Assembly: GCA_025201765.1 (NCBI GenBank)
Contig: MU623577.1
Span: 1-35,713 of the forward strand
Direction: 5' to 3'
Origin: Daldinia sp. FL1419
Lineage: Eukaryota > Ascomycota > Sordariomycetes > Xylariales > Hypoxylaceae
DNA length: 35,713 bases
The position numbers and the translations under genes were made by a program. This document shows, piece by piece, positions 22,941 to 33,650 of the stretch; positions within the stretch are counted from its first letter, which is position 1, and each line of letters opens with the position of its first letter. The notes beneath the pieces were generated by a model. It saw nothing but the letters and a program-made list of their open reading frames with translations. It ran no database searches and was not told where the DNA came from.

Positions 22941-24710
22941 TGTAACCGTATCACTTAATTATGTGCTGATTCTTCTAGTAGAAAGTAGTTTCTGTATTAA
23001 TTTAAGGGGGGATTAGAAAGTCTACGAACGCACCCGCAACCTCAGGCGACCTACGTCTTGGAGTGCAACTATCTGCTACAAACCAACTACGGTATGAACT
23101 CCATTTATACCAGTAAACTAAGGCTTTTAAAAAGACCTAATATATACAATTTTAGACGTAGAATGAGAAATCTTAGTAATTACTTACCTAGGTACCTAGG
23201 TATAAATGAACCCTGTATCGTAGCTAGTTCGCGCCTGAGTTTCGGGCATAAGTCAACACCAAACTCTAAGCAAATGAAGCATATGAAAGTACGATGCTAC
23301 CTATGTCATCACTACATTGTCGCTCACGATCCGTATGAAACTCACTAGGAAAATTCGTAACCAATGGAGTTCTCTAAGACCCGGGCTATTGTCTACAAAC
23401 CATGGGCGAGCAGTCCAGATAATCCCACCATGGCAACTAGCTCTGCAATAAAAAGCTGCAGTCTTATGAAAACAGTAAACTGAGGGATATATCTTTGGGG
23501 ATACTACCTGAAAGCTACCTCTTCGGATAGAATACAACGTAAAATGTCATTAATCAGAAATTATTATCCCGGTAACGAGATCCCATAGTTGCGTTACAAC
23601 GATCTATCGAGAGCCTATCATTCCCTATGTCACATCACATATCCTTCTTTGGGGTGGAAAAACCAGGATAACATTCCTCAAGGCAATATCCGTAGGTCGA
23701 GGTGGGGTCTAGAATCTGCAAATGGACAAAAGAGTCTTACGAGTTGGGCTATTTGATCGCAGGACTCACTCACAGTATTATAATCCATTACTATTACTGT
23801 GCTAAGCCACTGTCCGGCGAGTTATTGCTGCCCGAGACATTTCTATCCCCCTGACCGATACTAAGCACAAAATCGGTGCCGATTTTCATACCACACAACT
23901 CACTTTCTTAACCGAATTGGATCATCTATCTTCTAACTATCTAGTTGAATCGTGTGTTGGGCACCTTTTTTTTTTTTTCTTTTTGGCCGTAGTCTTGCAA
24001 CAGGTAACATCTCACCCCCCCTTTACTATCCAGTACAGCATGCCAAGTTCAGTGTTGCTTATTAATGTTATAAGGGAATGGTTACAAATAAGGCCTGGAT
24101 GGCGAGGACGATTGGCCGCCCTACACAAATGAGGATCATCTTCTTCCCTGGTCAACCCCTTGTATTGGAACCGAAAGTCGTTGTGGTAGTATTATCTACA
24201 GTTGAAGGGATGGGTTCATTAGACTCGCCGAGATATTGGGCCTCGAGAATGAGATCTGCGCAACTCTAGGCTTTTCCTTCCATTGTTTTCTCCATGACGT
24301 ACGGATTACGGATTTCCTACCTGAAGATACCTGCTTGGTGTATCCATATACTTGACAAGAATAATGCTATGATATGACAAATGAGCAGCAACCTCCATAA
24401 AGAGCGTTAGATAACACTCCATGAGGCTTATGCTCTCTACATTCAGCGATGTTGTGTGACACGTGTATATATCTAGGGCGACTCTGCGGTTTCTTTGCAA
24501 GATATGCTGCGTCTAGGTACTCGTATATATGAGAAAGTGATGATTTGAATTATCTATATTGCTATGGAACATATATAGTGCTAAGGGTAATGTGATAGCT
24601 CTTTTCGGAAAAAGCAAGTGCATTCTGTTATAGCCACGCAACGCAATGACTCGTACCTAAGTAGTTCGGGAGTTTCTCCGTACGTAGGTAGGTATGTTGA
24701 TATGATACTA
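22941..24710. other. Intergenic between NLR and HeLo genes
   Basis: About 1.77 kb with no convincing gene. Short ORFs lack coding character. There is a TACCTAGG-type motif at 23184-23202, a poly-T run near 23967-23980, and another motif at 24681-24694 just past the HeLo stop codon. It presumably holds the NLR promoter. I saw no further copy of the G-I-H-x-G-D motif by eye. Confidence 0.5.
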
Positions 24711-25529
24711 TCAATGTCTACCCCAGTAGTTCCGGGTTTTATTGTTATTTCCGTTGCTGACGCCGTTGATATCGCCATGGTGTATTCCCGTTATCATGCC
24801 GGTATTATGCTTTTGAGTAATGTATGTGCCGGCACTGAAGCCACTCTGAATTTTCTCATCTACCGCCTTTTCGAGCCACGGGTCACATTCTTCGATGATC
24901 TCTTTGAGTTCTTCTAGATTCGCTTGGCTAATGCCGTTGCATTCCTCTTTACTAAGCTCGGAAAGCTTTTGTTGAGCGTCTTCGGGGAACAGGCCTTCGA
25001 GGTCACTAACTAGTGAGGACATGTCCGTAACAAACTTCTCGAAACTAACTCTCTGGTAAAACGCCCACTTAGTAGCTTCGATGACCTTTCCCGCCTTGGC
25101 CCTCCATCTGCGGACGCATTCGCGGAATCTTACTCGGATCTTCTTCAGGTCGGTTGGCACATGTAACTCGGGGTCGAGTAGCTTCTTGTCTGCCGCTCCA
25201 AGACGAGTTTCTACGCGTCTTGCCTGTCGCTGAGCGCTCAAAATGGTGTCTTGGATTGCACTCAGTATATGATACGCTTTCGTTGCAGGGTCTGTATCCT
25301 CGCTGGGCCCTTTTTGCTTGGAGGCTCTACCGTCTCCGGCCTGTGGCCCGATATTGCCGGGGTTGATGTTCCTGAGAACCTCCCCCCAGCGTGAAAGACG
25401 CACCTGGAGAACATCGAGCTTTAACTGGTACGTTGCGAATTCTTGTTCAAATTCCCGCGCAAGCTGAATATGGTTGAAGCATTCGATCGCGAAGTTCAAG
25501 AGTCCAATAGCACCACTAGCGACATCCAT
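24711..25529 (-). CDS. HeLo-domain cell-death effector with C-terminal amyloid-like motif
   Basis: Single exon, 272 aa, starting at ATG 25529 (context gctagccATGG). The frame is open for 11 more codons, but the HeLo domain begins at MDVASGAIGLLNFAIECF. The HeLo domain (residues ~1-230) is recognised by ECFNHIQLAREFEQEFATYQ, then LKLDVLQVRLSRWGEVL and the C-terminal ATKWAFYQRVSFEKFV and LVSDLEGLFPEDA. The first hydrophobic helix is the segment thought to enter membranes in HET-S. The tail (231-272) is Gly/Asn/His-rich and contains the motif shared with the NLR, then NGVSNGNNN and NYWGRH. HeLo proteins such as HET-S form membrane pores after their prion-like tail is templated into amyloid. The same-strand, adjacent position to the NLR fits an NLR/effector pair. 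Function here is inferred from architecture. Confidence 0.9.
   Translation of the reverse strand: MDVASGAIGLLNFAIECFNHIQLAREFEQEFATYQLKLDVLQVRLSRWGEVLRNINPGNIGPQAGDGRASKQKGPSEDTDPATKAYHILSAIQDTILSAQRQARRVETRLGAADKKLLDPELHVPTDLKKIRVRFRECVRRWRAKAGKVIEATKWAFYQRVSFEKFVTDMSSLVSDLEGLFPEDAQQKLSELSKEECNGISQANLEELKEIIEECDPWLEKAVDEKIQSGFSAGTYITQKHNTGMITGIHHGDINGVSNGNNNKTRNYWGRH
24765..24821 (-). other. C-terminal RHIM/HET-s-like motif of the HeLo protein
   Basis: Encodes HeLo residues 237-255. Compared with NLR residues 6-24, nine of 19 positions are identical (I, Q, G, G, I, H, G, D, N) and four are conservative (K/R, H/Y, T/S, M/L). The core G-I-H-H-G-D-I-N resembles the RHIM tetrad [IV]-Q-[IVL]-G with His for Gln. 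Confidence 0.75.
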
Positions 25530-26619
25530 GGCTAGCGATGTAGAAAATATTCTGTATATCACATAGGAAGATACCCTCGCGGTTCCTTACAGAGTATAAG
25601 ATAGACGAGAACAGCGCGAGGAGAAAGAATGGGCTGAAATGGCACAAACCTAATGATGCTGCCGTAGTTAGCCTGTAATTGGCACTGCCTGATATTATGG
25701 AGGTATTGAGCCATACGGAGAATTATGAGCATGGTGGAGTCTGGAATAAGTATCGCCTATAGGCCTTGCTAGAACCATTTCCATTCTTTCCCTACCAATG
25801 GTTTGCTGTCGCCGACGTGTCTCAGCGATATCCAATTAGTTTGGTAAATGTTTCTGATGGGTTACTGTCTTTATACGAAGCGAAGTGGAAATACCTCTAC
25901 ATTAATGCGCTGAGTACCTAGCGAAAATGTATAGAAAAGAATGGTTAATCTTCAAATGTGCCGCCATTAACTCCAGTTTATGCGGGCGCCTTGTCGATGT
26001 ATACCTTCTGGTTAGGTGTTTATGAGGTTTCGTTTAATAGATAACTCTTGGACTGGGCGTCGGGGCATTGGAGCACACCGAAAAATCACCTTTATTTGGG
26101 TTATTATCTTCTTAACGGTCATTGTATTTACATACGTCCTTGAAGAATCTGTATCCTACCATTATAAGTTCCATTCTATCACGTAAACTAGAGGCCGCAG
26201 AAACGAAGGGGCTTCCACGGATTAGGTATCTAAAATAGGGGCAGACGTAACCACACAACAGCTCGAGCTACAATCATATTACGCGATAGCTTTTCACAAT
26301 CCACGACTCGATGCAGTACTTGAATCCCTAGTATTTTATTTAAGTTACGTTAATGTCGTCCGTCCCATTTTGATAGACCTTAATCGCCCTGTAGCCTTTT
26401 AACCGACCGGACCAAATCAAAATAACACCGCTCCTGACTTCGACCTAGCAGTTTACCACGCTCGCCCAGACAACAAGCCATTCGACACCCGATACCAAAA
26501 GCGCATCCTCCTAAACGCCTAAATTTGCATCTTCTATATTTTCCCTTTCACTCATATCGCGTAAGCCCCTGCTCCAGATAACAACTAGGTACAAGATGCC
26601 GTCGTACTTGAACCCCGGA
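25530..26619. other. Intergenic upstream of the HeLo gene; no gene recognised
   Basis: About 1.1 kb without an ORF of coding character on either strand. It should contain the HeLo gene promoter (minus strand). Confidence 0.5.
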
Positions 26620-26832
26620 CTATTTCTTGTCTTTGCTGTCTCCGCTATCTAGCTCTATATCGTCGATTTGGAACATGATATCGTCGTCTGGGTCGAATCT
26701 AACCATTTTTCTGCTACCGCTTCTCTTCCTGTCATCGGGTTGTCCAGAAGGGTTCTGCTGACCACGGCTTTGCTGGCTACTGGAATTACCCGTGCTCGCA
26801 GGTGGGTAACGAAATTTATCGCTACCGGACAT
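26620..26832 (-). CDS. Hypothetical 70-aa hydrophilic protein
   Basis: Single short frame from ATG 26832. The protein is polar and likely disordered: a Ser/Gln/Gly/Pro-rich first half (STGNSSSQQSRGQQNPSGQP), a basic patch DRKRSGSRKMVRF, then an acidic C-terminus (DPDDDIMFQIDDIELDSGDS). No family recognised. A TATA-like sequence lies about 85-95 bp upstream, which favours a real transcript. The basic-then-acidic layout could suit a small nuclear or binding protein, but nothing shows a function. It could also be the last exon of a longer gene or a chance ORF. Confidence 0.45.
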   Translation of the reverse strand: MSGSDKFRYPPASTGNSSSQQSRGQQNPSGQPDDRKRSGSRKMVRFDPDDDIMFQIDDIELDSGDSKDKK

Positions 26833-28578
26833 CTTGAATAATTTTCACGAGTTTTGCGTGTGTGATTTAGTGTAAGACTTTCTAGAAGATATGAGACCAG
26901 GGATTCAAGTGATGGGTTATATATAAGCTTGGGCTGTCGTCTATCGTGTCTAAAGACTCAAGTGTTTTGGTGCCTTCGGGATGGATGTGCGGGGAGAGTA
27001 CGAAACCGTACAGTCGCCCACAGAGGTATTGCAACGTTCACCATGGTACATGTATTATTGGCCAGGGATTTTTATATGTATCTTGTGACCGCTCCAATTA
27101 TATTTTGAGCTCACTCGGGGTTTTCGTCGTATGATTGAGAGCCAAGTTATTCTGCTCGCGGATTCCTTTCTTTCTTTTAATAACTGGAAGCCATCAACGT
27201 AACCGAGTCATCGCGTGATCGTAATTCGGAGTAATGCGGAGGTTTTTCAAAGTCAATTATAGAGTTGAAACTGCCTCAACCCCACAAATCAACGTCTCGA
27301 CTTCCGTACCTGACTATCACTACCTACCTCAGATCTTAGATGAGAACTTAATAGGTCGGCTAATGGCCTCTTAGCGTCAAGGTTAAAATATTATGCTCAT
27401 ATCGTCATCTAGTTGCGTCAATCGTAATTAACATGTACTCTATGTCTCTTTCATGTAAGTAAAGAACGTCTTATTATAAGCTACCTAGGTAGGTATCCTA
27501 GGAGATCATCAGCCAACAACACATGACCCTCCGTAATGGATCGTACTAGTAGCAGCAACTTCTAGATATTTTCATATAAGATACCTAGTTTTGCTTCCCC
27601 GTATTCAAGTTGCTTCATCGAAGTAATTCCAAATCCGTACCAAATCCCCTTAACATCTCATTCTGGATATTGCTTCATCCTGTAACACAAATGCTTTTAT
27701 TCCTTTTTCTCGTAGGTCCTTAAAATGGTGTTTCAGAGTATCTGAATAATGAATACAAGTAGACCCTTGTATAGACATCCGTGAGGAGGTATGGATGAAC
27801 GCTACAATATGCACAATAGGTACCTGGGTAGGTTAGTATGACCTATCAGATACGACAAATCATTTTATCAAGTATAAATTCTTTACGCCAAGCTTTACCG
27901 CCTCCACAACTTTCAATAATAACCGATCTGAGATTTATACTACACAGAAGTACGTTGGACGTATGGGGTAAAGATTCGAGCTCTAGGGCTGATAGCTTCA
28001 GCATCAGCATGCATATTGTCGCACCCAAGCTGGTAAGAGTCATACACATCATGGAATACGAAGGTCCAAGCGGGACCCCCTTAAACGAAACCGGGCTTTA
28101 AAAGTTGAGGCAATCTAATTCAATGGAGTTGCGAGATATGTACGGGATGCTACATGTTAAACCCCCACCATCATTGACGATTTGCACATCTACTGTGTCT
28201 CAATGGATTCACACATATAGGTAATGGTGGGATATCATCGCTTCTGGTTTCACAGCTACGGGGCTAATCGATTCGGCTAGAGGCGTCCCTGGGTAGTGTA
28301 GCGGTATTGCTGCAATGCTATGCTCTTGTTCATGATCTATCTCCGGTTACCAGTAAGAAATGACACTCGGCGGAACAAAAATAATGGAGACAACTTCATT
28401 ACTCGAGGAGGGCATCTAGGCAGGTCACCCCTGTGGAGCGTACTCTTTATTCTAGGTTAGGTAGCTATCTCCTAACATAAAAGAGGTAACACGGTGGCAT
28501 ACTGTAGTCTGTCAGAGAAGTGAATACTATCCATCTCACATTTCTGCAATCTACGGCACATGTACCTTGTATGGAGGA
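26833..28578. other. Long intergenic stretch; no gene recognised
   Basis: Contains the TACCTAGGTAGGTA-type motif at 27481-27500 and 27817-27834. Overlapping ORFs on both strands at 27838-28101 show no coding character. A tRNA D-arm-like string near 28288-28310 lacks the rest of a cloverleaf. Confidence 0.5.
26917..26927 (-). promoter_or_regulatory. TATA-like element upstream of the 70-aa ORF
   Basis: The minus strand reads CTTATATATAA about 85-95 bp before the ATG at 26832. Confidence 0.4.
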
Positions 28579-29109
28579 TTACGCGCCCGTCGTGATTTCA
28601 CGGGCCAACACGAGTTGGTCAGCTCCCCTTTCCTTCAGCATCCGTGACCATTCATGCTCTAAATGGTCTTTAGCAATGCTACTAATTTCCCTCTGATAAC
28701 GGTCTTTCAAATAGTTGAAGACCATAAACGCTTTAAAGACAGCCCTGAGAGAAGCAGTCCGATGGGACAAGCCATGGTTAAAGAAAATCCGCCGGCCAAA
28801 ATAATGAAGATCTACATACGTAACCTGACAGATGAACTGAGCGGCGTGGTCCAATTCATTGTGCGCTGGGACATCGGCCGGGTCGAACGCAGGGCTTTCC
28901 AAGATCTCTCCGAGGCATGGGGTGACGGCGAAAGGGTTTTCTACGAGGACGTTCCGGATATACCTGTGCAAATAAGGTCGTATGGCCTCGGATTCAAAGT
29001 ATTTCTCCAAATGATAGGTCGACAAAAACGGGAACCCTAGTTTGGCATTAAGATGCGTCAAGGGAAGGTCCGTGAGGATGCCCTCCATTTCTTCTATGAA
29101 TCGATGCAT
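28579..29109 (-). CDS. Hypothetical protein, about 176 aa, possibly longer
   Basis: An open frame with balanced, protein-like composition (for example LNAKLGFPFLSTYHLEKYF, AFKAFMVFNYLKDRYQREI). The C-terminal third is probably helical. The frame stays open upstream of the first ATG (29109) to about 29205, reading GNTKSYTLDQNIIIDCLALD, which also looks coding. A missing 5' exon is therefore likely; an acceptor at CAGTAAG near 29206 is one option, but I could not place a donor. No family recognised and no signal peptide or membrane segment seen. It lies alone in a long gene-poor stretch between the HeLo cluster and the GH76 gene. A degraded gene is an alternative. Confidence 0.5.
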   Translation of the reverse strand: MHRFIEEMEGILTDLPLTHLNAKLGFPFLSTYHLEKYFESEAIRPYLHRYIRNVLVENPFAVTPCLGEILESPAFDPADVPAHNELDHAAQFICQVTYVDLHYFGRRIFFNHGLSHRTASLRAVFKAFMVFNYLKDRYQREISSIAKDHLEHEWSRMLKERGADQLVLAREITTGA

Positions 29110-29205
29110 AGCCAGAATTGTATCTAGCGCGAGACAGTCAATGATAATGTTCTGATCTAAAGTATACGATTTGGTATTCCCGGAAATGCACGGAGCTATT
29201 GGTTC

Positions 29206-31434
29206 TTACTGTTCGCTAAACACAATTCCTAAGGGAGTAAGTTTAGATAGGTAATCTGAAATGAGTTATCTACTGTCTTTCAGGCCAGGTAGTTACGGTG
29301 AACAGTATATTATTATACGTCTACTAAGAAATTTCTCTGTTTGGAAACACTGCAAGTGTTGAGCCTTTTCCAAAAGTTGTCCATTTACAATCGCAACATT
29401 AGACAACACGCCAATCATATATGTACCTAACCAATAAGTATACTAAGCAGGGAGGAGATTAATTAAGAGCCTTTAAAGGTTATAGATAGTTCTAAACGTT
29501 GTGTTCGTAGTTGTATCTGTCCGCGTATCCCCTTGACTAGCAGTAAACTACAACTCACGACGCCTTTTGTATCGATGTATGGAGATAGTATCATACAACA
29601 TCGATATCCCACAAAGGCCCATGTTTAAGACAGCTAATCAAAATAATTTTATACGCGACTTAGCCTCTTTTTTTTTGTTTCTGGACCAATTCTTTGTCTT
29701 CCTTTCTAAACTTGCGAACTTGCGAAGTTATGTGCTGTTTTGAATCAACGAGCTTATTGAGCAAAAGACAAGGATCGATTATCACCCTGTACGCCGTATA
29801 ATATACTAACACAGGGCCCCCCGACATGGTCACCTATTTTTACCAGGTAAACCAAAGTGACATAGTTGGGCAATTACCTAGGTACCTACTTGCTTTTGGT
29901 GTTCTCGGTGTCGAGAGTTACTATAACTGCGGCTTCGGACATTTGGCACTATTATAACATATTTCGCATTAACCCACAATAACTTATTTTGTCTTGTGAA
30001 GTTATTCTGTACTTGAACTACACTAGATAAAGCGTTTACCATATAGAAGTCGTAGTTCTTAAGTAACCGATCGAAACATTAGTAATAACTACGCAAAAGA
30101 GGCATTTTCATCCCTTTTTGATTTTATAACGGTAAGCTAAAGAAGCTCACTACACTAATGCAACCTCCCATACTAATTTATTTATAGTGTACAAGTACGT
30201 AGGTAAGTCTCGCTAGTCGATCATATTCGTAATAGTTCAAGAGTATTATTTGTGTGGAATTAAAAAGGGCTGTGAAAAAGAGGAAAAGAGGGGGCTTACA
30301 GACTTACAAGGGTCCGTAAACACATCTGGAATTCCGATTGTGTGCACTTTTTGCTGGTCGTAATGTTAGTTGATCATCGGGGTTGGCTTTTAATGAAACA
30401 TAGAAATATATTCAAAAAGCCTTAGGTAGTAGATATATAGTAGATATTCAGAGTTGTAAATATTCGCATTTTGTAATGAGTTACGAGACTGAAAATCCTT
30501 CTAACAAAATTTTTTTTTTTTTTAATTTCTCTCTTCGTATTCACCATCCTACGCCTTTCGACGTTGTACCACCGAGAGAGGCTCCGGCCCGAACGCGAGA
30601 AAAAAAACAAAACCACAGAAAATCCACAAAACGGCCCTAGGAATGGAGCCTCGCATGACGGCAGGAAAAAAAAGCTTGTTCGCCGATTCCCCTGACGATC
30701 CGTCCAGCCAAGCCTAGCCTCCTGGTAATTTCGGTGGGTAGGCGGGCTAAGATTAGACATAAGAGCTTGCTTGAACAGCTTTTGAGGCATATCAGGAAAT
30801 GTTACGCGTACCCATATGGCGTCACAGTGGGTGGCCCCCACGCGAGAGTGCGATCGCTTCGAAACTGGCGATATGGAACGAACCACTTCTACATAGGTAC
30901 CTGGTATGTATTCGACACGGCTGTGAAGCGTGACCCGCGTGGATACGTAGGTAGGTACCTACGTATTACAGTAGAGCTGCTGACGTCTCCCAAACCATTG
31001 GAAATAGCGCGGCAGTCGATATGAAATTTCTCCTTGCGCCAAAAGAAACAGAAAAGTTTCCGCATCGAGTGATGTTTTCCAAGCGGGTGGTCCACCGCAT
31101 TTATACCTACCTCTTAGGTACCTATGTAGGCGCCTACTCTTCAGAACAACGTCAGGCCCACAGAAGCCGCGTTGACAAAACACGACGATGTGGGTTCTCC
31201 CGTAGGCATAGTTGTAGCTACGTAGATGTGAAGATCAGGATCTGCCAGGTCCACAAGTTCGACGAAGAACCGTAGCATATGGAGGGTGTGGCTGGCCGAT
31301 CACTCATCTTTTGACACCTCGGCCCTTGAGAAAGGTCCGTTTACTTAACCGCTCCTTCGTGTCTACTCCAAAAAAAACCGCTTGGTTTCAACTTCATTCT
31401 CTTTGGATTCTACCTCCTCCAATGCGAGGTCATC
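29206..31434. other. Long intergenic stretch with several TAGGTA palindromes
   Basis: No gene supported. TACCTAGGTACCTA-type motifs lie at 29874-29889, 30895-30905, 30944-30965 (TACGTAGGTAGGTACCTACGTA, nearly a perfect palindrome) and 31107-31130. Poly-T or poly-A runs occur near 29668 and 30509-30521. A 154-aa minus ORF (30422-30886) is low complexity and rejected. The last few hundred bases should hold the GH76 promoter. Confidence 0.5.
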
Positions 31435-32986
31435 ATGTATTCTTTACAGTGTCTGGTTGGCGTCTTGGGTTTACTTCTCAACTCCGTGGTTGCTCTCGAT
31501 GTAGACTTCTCCAGTGATTGTAAGCCACTCTGGTGTAAATTGTGCCGTTCGTGACTAATACTGAAAAGCCTCAATCAAGTCGGCTGCTAGCACCATTGCT
31601 TATGGCCTCGTTAAATACTACACAGGTGAGCCGGATCACCGGGATACACGAAAAAAAAAAGGTTATATTAATCCATCTCTATAGGAAACAATACGGGCGA
31701 TGTCCCGGGAAATTTGCCTGATCCGTATTACTGTACGTCTTGTTCATATCGCCGAACGATTGGGATCACAACTAATAGAATCCGCAGGGTGGGAGGCTGG
31801 TGCCATGTTTGGGACCTTAATCGATTATGCAGCTTTCACGGGCGACAAGACGTATAACGACATCACATTTCAGGCTCTCCAGCATCAAGTTGGAGATGAT
31901 GCGGATTTCATGCCTTCGAATCAAACGAAGTCAGAGGGTAACGATGATCAGGGGTTCTGGGCCATGGCAGCAATGACCGCTGCCGAGATGAACTTTACGA
32001 ATCCGGATCCGAATCAGCCGCAATGGCTAGCATTGGTGCAAGCCGTGTATAACGAGTATGTCAAGCGATGGGAGCCGGATACGTGCGGCGGTGGAATGCG
32101 TTGGCAAATCTACACGTTCAACAACGGTTACAACTACAAGAACTCGGTTTCCAACGGGTGTTTTTTCAACATCGCCGCTCGTCTGGCCAAATATACCGCA
32201 AACGAAACATACGCGGATTGGGCGAACAAGATCTTTGAGTGGCAGCAGTCAGTCGGCTTTATCAACAAAAACTGGAACGTGCTAGACGGCGCCGGAAACG
32301 CAGGAAGCGAGAACTGCACGAAAATCAACGGAGCTCAATTCACTTATAACGCAGGGCTGTTCTTATACGGCACCGCGGCCATGTACAACCACACCGACGG
32401 CGCCGAGCCATGGAAGACGCGTCTGGAGGGCCAAGTCAAGTCTATAGCGAGCATATTTTTCGAAAACGGCGTGATGTGGGAGCCCAGCTGCGAGAAGACG
32501 TCCGCGAAATGCAACACGGATCAACAAGCCTTCAAAGGCCACCTTATGCGCTGGATGGCTCTAACCTCTATCATCGCCCCTTTCACCGCCGACACAATCA
32601 CGCCCCTGCTAAAATCGTCGGCCCAGGCCGCCGCCAAGCAATGCTCCGGACCCGCAACGGACGAGTTCAAGGGTCCATCGGGGACGGCGTGCGGGTTTAG
32701 TTGGCTGCAACAGGCTACGTTCGACGGCATCAGCGGAGTGGGCGAGCAGATGAATGCGCTGCAGGCGGTTATGTCGCCGTTAGTTCACGCTGCGCAAGCA
32801 CCTTTTACATCGGAAAACGGGGGTTCGTCACAGGGTAATCCGAATGCGGGTGCTCAGGATTCCGACAAGATCGAACAGCCGAAGCCCATTACAACTGCGG
32901 ATAGAGCCGGAGCTGGGATACTTACGACTCTTGCTCTTGGCGGGTTATTCAGTGGTATGTGGTTCGTGTTGATGGATGAGAAGTAA
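31435..32986 (+). CDS. GH76 alpha-1,6-mannanase-like cell-wall protein (DFG5/DCW1 type)
   Basis: Spliced model join(31435..31519, 31569..31625, 31685..31732, 31788..32986), four exons, 462 aa. Introns are 49, 59 and 55 bp. Splicing gives the expected N-terminal series SIKSAASTIAYGLVKYYTGN, then NTGDVPGNLPDPYYWWEAGA. Residues 1-21 (MYSLQCLVGVLGLLLNSVVAL) form a signal peptide. The GH76 domain shows GNDDQGFWAMAAMTAAE with the catalytic-type Asp pair, CGGGMRWQIYTFNNGYNYKN and TYNAGLFLYGTAAMY. Several Asn-x-Ser/Thr sites are present. The C-terminus ends in a Ser/Gly/Asn-rich spacer and a hydrophobic segment (AGAGILTTLALGGLFSGMWF), fitting GPI anchoring. DFG5/DCW1 proteins act outside the plasma membrane to cross-link GPI-mannoproteins into the wall; that role is inferred from family. 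Confidence 0.93.
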
Positions 32987-33650
32987 ATATTACGATACGT
33001 GTTTTTTTATGTTTATTGGGAGGGGTTGGGTAGAGGAATGGCGTTCGGATTGGGATCGTAGTATACCTACTAACCTTAGCCATTGGATGGCATGGTATTT
33101 TGGCGATCTGCGTGAATGGATCCATGATATATTATATCTAAACAAATTCGCCTACCATAATGAGAAGGCATATTCAAATATTTATTGAAATAGTATATAG
33201 TTCCCGATTTTCAGAACCTTTAACTTATTCGGAGATCAGCCATGGTTGTGAGACGGCAGTTATGATAATCTTGAGAAGCTGGAGATCCGTGTATCCGTGA
33301 TTTTCTAAGACCGTGGCTAGATCTTACGAGCCACGCGGCCGTAGTAAGGGGCTAGACCAGAGGGATATCCATACCAGTCGCAGTTTGGCTGACGCGTCAC
33401 TACTCCTAAAGCTATTGCCCCTACTTGTGTTAGACAGTAGCTTCGAAACAAATGCGTGTGAACTACTCAAGGGACGCTTTTTACATCGTAGGGATTGATT
33501 GGAACGAAGCGATTTACGAATGACGCCTAATGACGGAAATATTATCAACAGCCATCCGCACCGATGGAATTTTGACAAACCTTTTCCTTGAGGCCTTAAT
33601 GGCGAACGGGGCTCCGGGGGGATGGACACTAGAAAATTTGTGGCGATATA
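32987..33650. other. Intergenic between GH76 gene and right AT-rich flank
   Basis: No gene supported. Overlapping ORFs on both strands at 33313-33629 have no motif. GC content falls sharply after about 33650. Confidence 0.5.

Noticed and set aside
28288..28340. tRNA-like string TAGTGTAGCGGTAT
   Set aside because: Only a D-arm/A-box resemblance; no acceptor stem pairing and no GTTCGA T-loop.
30422..30886. 154-aa minus-strand ORF
   Set aside because: Composition is driven by poly-A/poly-T runs (FFF, KKKK); no motif and no splice signals.
33324..33629. Overlapping ORFs of 61 aa (+) and 101 aa (-)
   Set aside because: No motif, no signal peptide, and no codon pattern to favour either strand.
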